From contig NW_027248277.1 of NCBI RefSeq assembly GCF_041260155.1, positions 9,071,175-9,135,174 of the forward strand: a stretch of DNA of 64,000 nt. Reading direction: 5' to 3'. The position numbers and the translations under genes are program-made. This stretch comes from Ptychodera flava. Lineage: Eukaryota > Hemichordata > Enteropneusta > Ptychoderidae. Below, piece by piece: positions 12,968 to 31,059 of the stretch. Within the stretch, counting starts at the first letter, position 1; each line of letters opens with the position of its first letter. The notes under the pieces are model-generated. The model did no database searches, had not been told where the DNA came from, and was given only the letters and a program-made list of their open reading frames with translations.

Positions 12968-13231
12968 CAGACTCCTCAAGTTGCTATTAATAATGACAAT
13001 AGCCCTTGTTTCAGACTTCTCAGGTTGCTATTAATAATTACAATAGCCCTCATTTCTGACTCCTCAAGTTGCTATTAACAATAACAATATCCCTCGATTC
13101 AGACTCCTCAAGTTGCTATTTAAAATGACAATAACCCTCATTTCTGACTCCTCAAGTTGCTATTAATAATGACAATAGCCCTCATTTCAGACTCCTCAAG
13201 CTGTTATTAATAAATCAATCTACCAATCAGC
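12968..13231. repeat. 44-bp minisatellite, six units
   Basis: Unit starts at 12968, 13012, 13056, 13100, 13144 and 13188, exactly 44 bp apart. Each reads roughly CAGACTCCTCAAGTTGCTAT followed by TTAATAATGACAATAGCCCT. No spacer-repeat structure, so not a CRISPR array. Confidence 0.95.
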
Positions 13232-13479
13232 GATTCCGTTCTGAGATGCTGGACATCGCTGGGCAGGTATCCAATGACAGCTTCTTTATTATAAGAATGT
13301 ATCTGTGTTTGATCTTTTGTTGGATTCATCTCTCATAACAAGACTTCAGAGATATGTGCTGACACAAATGTGCAACTACTTCGACTGTCACAGATATCAT
13401 TCTCACTTCAAACATTTTTCTCCTGTTTGTTTTGCTCTTTAGAAATGTCTTGAATGTGAAAAACGACTATGCAGATTTG

Positions 13480-13577
13480 TAAACCCTTTCTTTTCAATGG
13501 TTTGGCCCAAGCCCATTGTTATCAGTGGTGATTGTGGACCTATTTACAGGGAAATGGGGGTAAGCTGGCTGAGTAAC
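13480..13577 (+). mobile_element. 93-bp TTAA MITE (family A), slightly degraded
   Basis: Matches the family A consensus: TTAACCCTTTCACCACCATG at the start, then a TTTGGCCCAAGCCCATTGTT-like core and GTGGACCTGTTTACAGGGAA, ending GGGTGAACAGGTTAA. The final TTAA is lost here. It lies just downstream of the DCTN6 stop codon. Confidence 0.75.
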
Positions 13578-13721
13578 CCTTTCAACATCAGACATTGGTA
13601 TATCCTAAATGTTTTCATTGAGAGGGTTAAACCACCAGACAGGGACATGGGGTGGAAGGGCTTATCACAGCTTAAATTTGACATTTACAAGAGGAAAAAA
13701 TAATTAACTTGACAGTATCCT

Positions 13722-21013
<7,292 letters not shown>

Positions 21014-21165
21014 AATGTAAGTGCGCCCTCTCAAAGTTTAACGCCATCTTTCGTCTAACGTAAGAGAGTATCGGTAACTTTCGGGTATATTTTCGGCTAT
21101 TTAAATTTCCGAGCATACATAATTTTGACCATATAAGGTCTTCGTTTATCTTCGTACAGTTTCGG
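21014..21165. promoter_or_regulatory. Putative bidirectional promoter, DCTN6 / OAZ
   Basis: Only 152 bp separate the DCTN6 start codon (minus, 21013) from the OAZ start codon (plus, 21166), and both genes have well-supported first exons. The interval has CpGs and an ATATAAGG sequence near 21131 that could act as a TATA-like element for OAZ, ~35 bp before its ATG. Transcription start sites are not visible from sequence; the shared-promoter call is inference from spacing. Confidence 0.7.
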
Positions 21166-24100
21166 ATGAAACCGGCGATTGTGTACAATCGAGAATTTTC
21201 CCGAAGCAGATTAAAACGAGCTGTGAGTGTACGTCGTCATATCCCTTCTATGGTTGAACCGTGGCGTAAGTCCACGCAAGGCTTATCTATGGTGCTGATG
21301 AACGATAAATCGAATAGTATAGACCACAATTTTATAGAAAAAAATGAAGAAGAAACGTCGAAAATACCAAGGAGTAGCCTCGAAGCAAGTCAGGGAGCTT
21401 TGTCAACAATTAAACTGTAAGTACAATCGTCAAGGAGTTGTCTTACCATACCTGGCAACTACGGTGTACCGTAAAACCGACTGAACATTTCCAAAAGTAG
21501 CCTATTTTCCTCAAGCTGTGGGTCTTTATTTTGGTATCTTTTACTGGATGGTACATGAGGAAGAAATAATTATGTTGTGAATTTCTCCACCCATATCAAC
21601 AATTCTTTTGTCGGAAATTGGGTCAGACGCCATTGTTGCGAAACTCGTCCTCACGTCCAGCTGTGGCAGGTCTGACAACAACTTAGGCGAGGATAATGGA
21701 ATTATAAACAAACCTTTTCACCCGATTTTGGTCGAGAATTGCTGCTGCCTCACGTCAAGTGAACATAAAGATAGAACTTTTGAGACATTTGGCAAATTTC
21801 CGTCTGGCTTGTATGTTCATTGTACGATCGTGAAATCAGGTGACCTGCCTGCGTACGTGGCCGGAGACCATTGACTCAGAGTCAACGAAGGATATTATTA
21901 GCCCTCAGGGAGTGGCCATCTTTCGAGTCGACCACCAATCGCTACTAGTGGCCAAGCATCTTGACAAGGATGTTCATATTTGTTGCCTACATGGCGATTC
22001 CGTACAGTAAACATCAGTTACATGTAACAGTGTTCCGTAATCAGAATCAACGTAAGGTATTGTATGTCGAAACTGTTAACTATGGAAGGTCAAAATTTCA
22101 GATGAAACTGTTAAAAAAATGATATCAAAAGAGGGAGTTTTGTCTTGAGCAATGAAGTTACTGTGTCGATTACTGGCACACATGGCTTGCTGTAATTGCA
22201 GGTTTACTTGGAAGTTGAAGTTGACATTCACTGTAAAATGTGATTTTCCCTGTTTAAAAATTCGTTACTCTTCAGGAAAAGAGAAAATGCGTAAAGTGCT
22301 CATTTTTCCGTGAGCTTTTTCTATTTAAAAAACCGGGAATGCAGACTACACATATTTCATTATCTGATCATTTCCCAACATATGGCGGATTATGTAAGGT
22401 CAAGAGGGTAATTTACGCGTTTCAAACTATATATGCCCCAGATACTTAAATAAATAAAAGATACTTAAGCATAGATGTGTGGAATTGAACCAATTAAAGT
22501 TAAAACTGTTGCAGTCAAGTGCTCCTTCACAAGATGGTACCCTGGGCTGTCAAGAATTTGCATGCGATTTGCAGTAGAAATGTACAGGTATTATACCCGG
22601 GTATTGACAGTCAAAGTAAAATAGAACAGAGTTGTGTAACCAGCTCATTTATTTTGAACTTAATGTAAAACCGAGGGTATACATCTTTGTGAGGTGACCT
22701 GGCTAGTTACGTACAACAGATTGCTGTGTCAGAATAATGACATGCATTAACTGTCACCAGTTCTTTTGATCAATTTATTTTCTGTATTCAAATTTATAAT
22801 CACATTTTCAGACAATTGATGAGATTACGGTGCTTGATGAAACGAGGGTACTCTCAATATATAGAGTGCTTGATAAGATAATAACTTAACTCTGTATCTT
22901 CAGTGGATGAGGCTGTTTTCACCTCTTCTTTTTATCCTGTCATACTTAAAAGCCATAAAGTGACTTACTGTTACATTAGTTATCATAAATTGTTGCCAGT
23001 CTTTTAATGTTTACAATATTATTTCAGTCAGAAATTCAATTGACTTAAGTTTGTACTAGCTCAGTTGTTATGTAAGTTTGAGAGAGTCAAAGATAGAAAT
23101 TTTAGTCTGTATGGCATTAAATTTTCAAATAATGGTACTCTTTGTGGCCATGACAGTGTAGTGTAATTTACATGTCATTGAAACATGTCAATTGATGATA
23201 TTTGAATTTTTTTAAGTGATTGGTAATATTTTAACCCTGTGAGTGCCAAGTCGATATTTGTCACCTTTTTAAAATTTTGTTAGATTTTTGACAACATTTT
23301 GATGAAAACCATTAGCAAATGAGATGTGATATCCATTCAGTTCAAAATTATAAAAAATACAGAAAAATTAAAAAAAATGGTAAAATGTTGCACTAAAATT
23401 TTGGTGGGAAAAAATTACAGCACTCAAAGGGTTAATGTGAATATTTGCCATGGATATGTAAGCAAACCATTTACAGTAATGCAAAATGTGAAACTGAAGC
23501 AAAATTTTCAGGGTGTTGACATGAATAAAAATATGAATCCATTGAACATATGGTAAAACTTGTACGCTTGCATATGGCATGACTCATCATTGATGCTTTT
23601 TTTAGCCTTCATCAAAATGGATGCTGGCACACTCATTATCGGACACTGTGCCAGGAGGTGATAATAGCAGATAGGAAGTCTAATTTTAAAATGACTCTGT
23701 AGTCTACGACTAGAAACCATAATGGCATCATTATATGAGCCCTTTCAGTCTGCAGTTTCAACTTGTACATCAGCTGCCGGGGCAATGTGAAGTGTATGAG
23801 AAAATGGATATTAGAAGTATTATTTTGTGTGTACAGATCGTGAAATATTCTATTTCTTTCAATGATTATTGACAGCCATAGTGTATGACTGATAATTCTC
23901 GCATCAGTGGCTATGTGTCTGAAGCAGCAACATGGTAAATTTGATTTTCCGTTTTCACTGCTGATACTGTAGGTTGACTGTGATTTAGAAGTATAGATAT
24001 ACCAGAATTTGTCTGGTAAATTTGCGATCTAAAATCTGTTCAGGGTTTTGCAGTGCTCACACATGTAATCAAGTGGAGAGGGGATCCTGTACAGGTATAC

Positions 24101-25840
24101 ACGCCATGGCATTGACTGGCTGAAGTGGACAAATTGATATTCATACTGAGTAATTCAGTGCTTTTGAAAATACTTTTTTGTCAGTGTATCACAATGCCAT
24201 TTCCAGGCAAAGTGACATAATAACACATAACAAATTGAAATTTGTATTTAATTTGAAATTGTAATGTTCATTGAATGGTGTAACTACAGTGTTCTTTTCT
24301 GTGACAGTGTTTTAAAAATATTCAAATGTTTGTCCTTGATTGTCTGTGTTGCTGTCTCAACTTGCCTGCTGTGAATAGACGCAACAGATATGCAGAGATA
24401 AACAGTTACTCATTTGGACAACAACTTCAGTCTCATTATCATAGATTGTTTACTTCATACAGAACAAATATTCTACAGATGTAATTTATGTGTTTTTTCT
24501 CTTCATTCTAGGGAGCCCTACAAGCACCATCTTATTACCCTTGGTCGGGGGCCTGGGTGGTATTCCTGATGTCCCTAACAAGAATGCTATAGAGCTCCAG
24601 GACCAGGCAGGGCTGAACAATGACAATGATTCATCATTTGTGAAACGCCTCTTTGGTGTAAGTACAACATCTGTTGCCCTGAGTTCTCCTGTCTACCAAA
24701 GTTCAGGAACTTGAACATGAAATAGGAGGGGTGTTGAAGGAAAAGGAGTTTAGCCAACATGTACATCAATTGCCCTGAATTCATCCCATCTTCCAAAGTT
24801 AGGAAATGTGAACATTGAATGGGAGAGGGCATAGAAGGAAAAGGGGGTATTACCACTTTCAGTAGTTAATCTGGGTTACATGTTTTAAGTGGTGTAATGC
24901 CCTTTTGTACAAAGTCAAGAAATTTACATACAATCAACTTGGTAGTCAGCGCTTTCTTATTCTAATTGTTTGAGCTGTAAATTGACCAACTCAAAGCTCC
25001 CTGCATAATGTTAGGCAAGTCTTAGACAGATTTTAACGTCTTTAAGAAATAATACTATGTTGTGCAATCTTCTCACCATCTATCTCGCTGTCATGGTGTT
25101 CACAAGTGTTACATTGAAATTTGCCCTTCAACTGGCTTTGTTTCAATAGAGCTACCTGCAGCTTTATGTTTCCACTTGTATATTCCTGTGAAATTACTGA
25201 GTTTTCCAGGTGCTGCAATAAGAACCTCTGACTTTTGCTGTGATTTATAACAGGAAGTAAATTTCCCTTTGTCCAACTTTTTTTTCCCCAGGAGGATAGT
25301 CTTGACAACCTGCCTGTAACTTCGTTGCGTTTCCAACACCACCTTACTGACAAACTGTGTGTGCATTGGGACGCCGTACTGTGGCAACATAAACTGGTGG
25401 TGGAATTACCGAAGGGAAACATTCCGGAAGGCAGCAGGGACAGCTTTGTGGCATTGCTGGAGTACGCTGAGGAAGAACTTCAGTGCAGCCATGTCATTGT
25501 CTGCTTCGATAAGGAACGTTTTGATAGAGGTAATAGTGACTTTGCTGTTGAATGGTCAATCTTTGCCTGGTAGCATTCCTCAACCCCATTCAAAACAACC
25601 ACCCAACCCCTGCCCCCCCAAAAAAACAAAAACAAAAACAAAAAAACCAAAACAACAACAAACAAACAAACAAACAAACAAGAAAACAAAAAAGTAAACA
25701 ATAAAAGTAAAAAAACACTGCTGTGGTTGGAGATTTTGTCAATTCCAGAAAACGTCACAAAGACAGTGCAATTGTCAAATGTTTATTAGCTCACGTGTGT
25801 AAACACGTGGGCTATTGTCATAGCGATGTCTGTCTGTCTG

Positions 25841-25886
<46 letters not shown>

Positions 25887-28186
25887 TGTCTGTCTGTTTA
25901 CACGATAACTCAAAAACGCCTGAACGGATTCAAGTCAGATTTAGTACACAGGTACCATATGCTACTTGCAAGAACTGATTAGATTTTGGTTAGTGTGGCT
26001 TGCATATTAATGAAGTTATGCAATATCGTTTTTTTCCGTACAATGGTTTCCCTATGGAGACGGTAATGACAGAGTAGACATATATCAAGAAATACTGCAC
26101 AAAATTTCATGAAACTTTTCACAGATGACAATCTCAGAACATTATGATGGTACTGTGAGTGTCATGTCAATTACCTTCTCATTTGCATATTTAATGAACT
26201 TTTGTTATTAGTGAGATAACTCTGACATTCCTGTACCAAACTTAAAGATACTTGCAACAAATATTGATCTGATATATATCTAATTATACTTTGAAGCATT
26301 GGCAGTGTCAAGTTAATAAATAGGTCATTTGCATATTTTATGAAGTTTTGTAATTAGTCATATAACTCCAATATAACTTGACCAAATGTGATGAAATCTG
26401 CTGCAGAAACTGATCCGACTGATATCTAACTGTAGTGTAAAGCATTTAGTAGTGTGAAATTAATTAGGGTTCATTTGCATATTTAATGAAATTTGTAATT
26501 AGGTATATAACTCTGAAATTACAGCACCCAAGTCTTTGAAATTGGGTACAGATATTGTTTTGATAAATATCTAATTGTACTGAGAAGCATTTGGCAGTGT
26601 CAAGTTAATAAATAGGTCATTTGCATATTTTATGAAGTTTTGTAATTAGTGATATAAATCCAAAATAACTGCACCAAATGTGATGAAATCTGCTGCAGAT
26701 ACTGATCCGACAGATATCCAATTGTGGTGTAGAGCATTTACTTGTGTGAAGTTGATTAAGGGTTTATTTGCATATTTTATGAACTTTGTAATTAGTGATA
26801 TTACTCCAAATTACAGCGTTAAATTTGATGAAACTTGCTACAGATGTTGATCTGATAAATATCCAATTGTACTGAGAAGCATTGAACAGTGTCAAGGTAA
26901 TAATTAGCTCATTTGCATATTTCATGAAGTTTTATAATTAGTCATATAACTCCGAAATAGCTGCATCAAATGTGATGAAAACTGCTGCATATACTGATCT
27001 GACAGATATCTAACTGTGTTGTAAAGCATTTAGTAGTGTAAAGTTAATTAAGGGTTCATTTGCATATTTAATAAACTTTGTAATTAGGTATATAACTCTG
27101 AAATTACGGCACCAAATTTTGTTAAACGTAATACAGATATTGATTTGATAAATATTCAATTGTGCTATGAATCATTGAATAGTGTCAAGTTAATTTAGGG
27201 ATTATTTGCATATTTAATGAACTTTGTAATTAGTGACATTACTCTAAAATTACAGCATTAAATTAAATGAAACGTGCTACAAATGTTGATCTGATGGATA
27301 TCTTATTGTCCCATGAAGCATTGAGCAGTGTCAAGTTAATTAACAGCTCATTTGCATTTTAAATAAAGTTTTGTAATTAGTGATGAAAATCTGAGAGTAC
27401 TGTGCAATGTTGAAACAAACCTGCTTCTTATAGTGATAACATATATCTTATTGTTCTGTGAAGCGCACTACTATTGATGAACCTGTTGTAAAACACGTGA
27501 GCATATTCAGTTCATATCTGGTTGCTACCTACTCCACCCCATTTCCATGTAAACAGATCCACAATCAAAATTGTTAACTAGAGGTTTGGGCCAAACCATG
27601 GTGATGAAAGGGTTAAAGAGGTAGTTGTGGAATCTTGGTTTTGCCGAGGGTTGATATGTGGCCATTTTGGTTGCCTTATTGTGTTTGTCTCCAATAGCAG
27701 CTTAGGACACCGCTTCATGCTTTTCAGAAGAACAGATCAGAGTAGGCATGTTGACTAAGTAAAAATGCCAATACAAGTGTGCATATTTCAAGTACTTCTT
27801 CACCATAATTTCAGGTGACTTTTCCGAGCTTTCTACTTGAGAAGTACAGATTCTTCAGGGCAGCAGTGTCAGCGTAAGCTGTATAGTTTGGATTAAACTA
27901 AAATCAAACAAAGGTTTATTTTATAGTACGATTTAAAAGTAGTGCCATGGTGGCCTAAGTTATGTTTGGACATGAAAATGTAAAATGAATGATTTCAGTG
28001 GTTAAATACTCAAATTACTGATGTGAAAGCCCCATTTCTTCAAAACTCATTAAGTCTTAATATTTTCCTCTTTCAGGTATTTTGATCCGTACTTTCATGT
28101 TCCTTGGGTTTGCTGCCGTGCCACCAGGACATCCGGAAATACCGGACAAGCCAGAATGCATGTTCCTGATGTACAAGATTGAATAG
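21166..28186 (+). CDS. OAZ1: Ornithine decarboxylase antizyme (programmed +1 frameshift)
   Basis: Antizyme binds ornithine decarboxylase, targets it to the 26S proteasome without ubiquitin and restrains polyamine uptake. It is made only when polyamines make ribosomes shift +1 at the end of ORF1. Exons: 21166-21416, 24512-24657, 25292-25529 and 28077-28186 (stop TAG 28184-28186). All have GT-AG boundaries with matching phase. ORF1 gives 102 residues ending in GRGPGWYS, like the PGPGPRWCS end of vertebrate ORF1. The shift is at TCC-TGA (24564-24569). ORF2 then gives 145 residues including VELPKGNIPEGSRDSF, LLEYAEEEL, HVIVCFDKERFDR, RTFMFLGF and PPGHPEIPDKPECMF, the antizyme core. Total 247 residues against 228 in human OAZ1. 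The symbol is by family; an invertebrate usually has one antizyme gene. In-frame ATGs at codons 29, 43 and 46 are possible alternative starts. A subrepeat element fills intron 3. Confidence 0.96.
21417..24511 (+). other. OAZ intron 1
   Basis: Donor GTAAGT at 21417, acceptor TTCATTCTAG at 24511. The first ~500 bp is GC/CpG-richer, probably the tail of the promoter region, and includes an open frame at 21608-21874 that I do not regard as coding. A family B MITE lies at 23231-23435; the rest is unassigned. Confidence 0.85.
23231..23435 (+). mobile_element. MITE family B, full-length copy
   Basis: Starts TTAACCCTGTGAGTGCCAAG and ends GCACTCAAAGGGTTAA, giving inverted ends of 16 bp with one difference, flanked by TTAA. 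Interior as in other family B copies. OAZ intron 1. Confidence 0.88.
24564..24570 (+). promoter_or_regulatory. Antizyme +1 frameshift site (TCC TGA T)
   Basis: In frame 0 the exon reads TGG TAT TCC TGA. Slipping one base at the TGA resumes at GAT GTC CCT and continues the antizyme reading frame. TCC-TGA-T is the shift site used by animal antizymes. I could not convincingly fold a downstream pseudoknot by eye. Confidence 0.95.
25786..27522 (+). mobile_element. Subrepeat-bearing element copy B (CACGTG-ended)
   Basis: Same structure as 9363-11167: TTAGCTCACGTGTGTAAACA start, (TG)n(TCTG)n, conserved leader, then about nine ~147-bp subrepeats with TTTGCATAT-type cores near 26182, 26328, 26474, 26627, 26768, 26920, 27060, 27208 and 27349, ending with AAACACGTGAGC plus the shared tail. 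Subrepeats mostly alternate between two variants. Copies A and B are nearly identical over the leader. Located in OAZ intron 3. Confidence 0.82.
27530..27617 (-). mobile_element. MITE family A copy (reverse)
   Basis: Reverse-orientation family A: TTCCATGTAAACAGATCCAC, then GGTTTGGGCCAAACCATGGT and GATGAAAGGGTTAA. OAZ intron 3, immediately after element copy B. Confidence 0.75.
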
Positions 28187-28269
28187 TTGCCAAGTACACC
28201 TTCCTTGTCGTTCTCTCAAGACATCTTGATTTTTGCTGACAAGCAGTGGATGCGTGTGATCTTTCAATG

Positions 28270-28275
28270 AATAAA
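28270..28275 (+). terminator. Probable OAZ polyadenylation signal AATAAA
   Basis: AATAAA lies 84 nt after the OAZ stop codon. This would give a short 3' UTR; other signals further on cannot be excluded. Confidence 0.5.
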
Positions 28276-30777
28276 TGTGCCAAAATCTCATGGCAACCAA
28301 ACATCTCAATGTAATCCTTACTCCCCTTCTTTTCTTAGATAATGGAATGACCCCATTGTTACTCCAAGGGTTGGCCATTTTTCAGGGAGGATTGGATATG
28401 ACAAATAGGAAAAAAATTTTCAGGAATGTTATTTCACATATCTTGAATGGATTTGATCAGAAGTGATACTGTAATGTGAATTTTTCTTTTGCATTTAAAA
28501 GGTTTTGTTAGTTTTTAGCTGCTGTTTTATTGATCCAAGTCAAATTTTTGGTGGGCATATTTTGTGCATTAATTTTCCTTAATTTGCAATGTCTGTTTTT
28601 ATCTGGTAAACATAGTGAACGGTCTTTGATATTTTCACCCTAATTTCACTGATTACCGAACCACAGCATTGAAAATGATTGGGATCAAAAAAGGTTGGAT
28701 TATTAAAGAGTAAACTTGAAGTGATGAAATACTACCAGTATTCTTATCAAACAGCTTTTCAACCACTCTTGTCCACAAACCAATCAATCTTGAACCCTTT
28801 CAAGGTAGGAATCTGTCAGGAAAACTACCAACATCATGAGAGAGTGGTACCTCACAACATTTGTGCAGTAATATGAGTAAATGTATTAGACATGCATCTG
28901 AACATGCACTCCCCTAATTTGCCATAAACTGGTTCACAATCACATTGATAACGAATGGTTTGTGCCAAACAATGATGGTGAAAGCTGTTAATTAACATGG
29001 TTTTATGTGTATCATACAGAAATGGGGACTGTAACACTTTCCATGGGTCTTGCATCTATGTACTTTAACAGGGTTATTGGATTCAAACACATCTACCAAT
29101 ATAGTGTGGTCAGCAGTATGGTTGTTAGCTTTGAAAGATTTCTACATTCTTTGAGTTCACCCAGGGAACTTGTGTCATTCCCTCCGAGTCTGTCTTGTTT
29201 GTGAAATGAATTTGTACACTTCTGTCAAAGATCACACCCTTGAGTCTTGTGACGCATCAAATTTGCTTTGAAATGTACACTAAAGGTCATTCTTTATGTT
29301 TAACCCTTTCACCACCATGGTTTTGCGTGAACACATTGTTATCGATTGTGGTTGTGGACCTGTTTACTTTGAATAGGGGTGAACAAGTCAATCCTCTTTT
29401 TACACCTGGCTCCATGGACAAACCACAGAAATAACTACGACTTTGGATTAAAGTGGTGAGCTAGTATATTGCAGTGAAGGTTTCCCAGAGAATGCCTATT
29501 GCTGCATTCTAGGAATGGCAGTGATTTTACCTTGGTAACCAAAATATTTGCTTCCATATGACCCAACACCCATGGTTATACTCCATTGTTATCAGTGATG
29601 TGGTTGGACTGAACTACAGTGAAATAGGGGTGAAAAAATGATGTCGTACGACCGATCTCTTGCAACCCTGTATCTTCAACAAAAATAAGCTCTGTGTCAT
29701 GCACATTTAAAGAACCCAGCACAGAAGGTAGTGCTGTTCACCCTGTAACCGTTGGGATTTTGGTCCAGTCTTCATTGTACTTTGAATTCAAATTGTGAAC
29801 TTGAAAATGGGGGAATTGTGAACTTGAAATTGGGGGAAATCAATGTAAACAAATAGGTGTAATGCATGTACTGTTCATTATCATTTATCAATGTCAGTCA
29901 ACCTCCCTCCCCCTTGTCACTCATTTGCTGTACAATCCAATGGTTTCTGGTGATGAGGCATAATCTGTGTTAAGGGGGGGACCTTGGGTGAAAGCCTAGT
30001 GCCATGTAAACCTCACTTTTCCCAGCAATAAATATAAAAATATTACAAAGCTGATAAGTAAGTCAGACCAGACTGAACAATATCTGATGACTTTTCATTT
30101 ACTGAGACCACCCCTTGCATCTCTCTGTGAATGGTACAGACCTTGTGTTAGGCAGACCTGTACACATTCTATGTAGGGGTGGGAGGGGTGTTCTCTTCTC
30201 AATTGCATTACTGTATGGCATCTTTTTGCTTACTACGCAAACTATACTGAAATAATGTCTTTCACTGAACCGATTTCAGAAAAAGTAATGAATATTTTCA
30301 ATCAGTGCCATGTGGTATATTTGTTTCCTTTTTTGTCAAAATTAGATCTTAACAGATGATTTGTAGCATTTTGATATGCCATTTGCACAGCATTTTATTT
30401 TTCTTATGAAAACTGATTTTTGTTATGTTCACAGCCATCACCCCTACAATCTCCAAATTTGAATAACGCCTGTACTGTTCTTGTACTGAGGTAGATACCA
30501 TGATTTGGAATTGCTAGGGGTGATGGAATGGAACCGTCATGTAGTTTACGTAATATCAGCTGACTTTCCCTTTGTTATATGTATTTGTGTCAGATTTTCC
30601 ATGTTTGTAAGCAGATATTTTTTTGTGAGAAATATTTTTAGTAGCTTATTTGTGTATCAGTATCAGCAGATTTAAACAGCAACAAATTCCCCTTTCTCAT
30701 TTTAAAACCTATTTGATCACTCAGTTTTGCTAGGAAGCACCGTGTACAAACACTGAAGAAAATTCCGTGTCTTGCCT
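28276..30777. other. Intergenic, with MITE family A fragments
   Basis: No gene recognised. Family A copies: 28925-28996 (reverse, degraded), 29301-29392 (forward, starting AACCCTTTCACCACCATGGT) and 29560-29645 (forward, degraded). Arms near 30436-30460 (CCATCACCCCTACAATCTCC) and 30506-30531 (ending GGGGTGATGG) form an inverted pair of about 24 bp. Confidence 0.6.
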
Positions 30778-31059
30778 AATGTAGTTGGTGCCTCAAAAAC
30801 GAAAGACTTAAACTTTTGCTCAAACTTTTCACAAGGAATCTTTCAACCATTCTAAATCAGGGGCCACTGTGCAAAGTTTGCTCCTATAGACACAAATAAC
30901 CCGATATTTACCAATGTTATTTCCATGGGAGAAAATACAAGGCCGTTAAAACTATTAACTCCATGAGCTTCAAAATGAGCACCCACAAGTGGTAGGCCAA
31001 AAGAAAATTTGAAAGTTTCTAAATCTGAACATATGTGTATGAGGTGCATTCTACCTTAA
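30778..31059 (+). mobile_element. MITE family C copy
   Basis: GTAGTTGGTGCCTCAAAAACGA-like start, matching 3470 on, and a right end reading GAGGTGCATTCTACCTTAA, the inverse of the family's left terminus. Noncoding. Confidence 0.78.

Noticed and set aside
12968-13231. Regular 44-bp repeats as a CRISPR-like array
   Set aside because: Units are contiguous without unique spacers, and the DNA is animal.
21608-21874. 88-codon frame in OAZ intron 1, possibly an alternative first exon
   Set aside because: Exon 1 at 21166 already joins exon 2 in perfect phase; this frame has no recognisable antizyme sequence.
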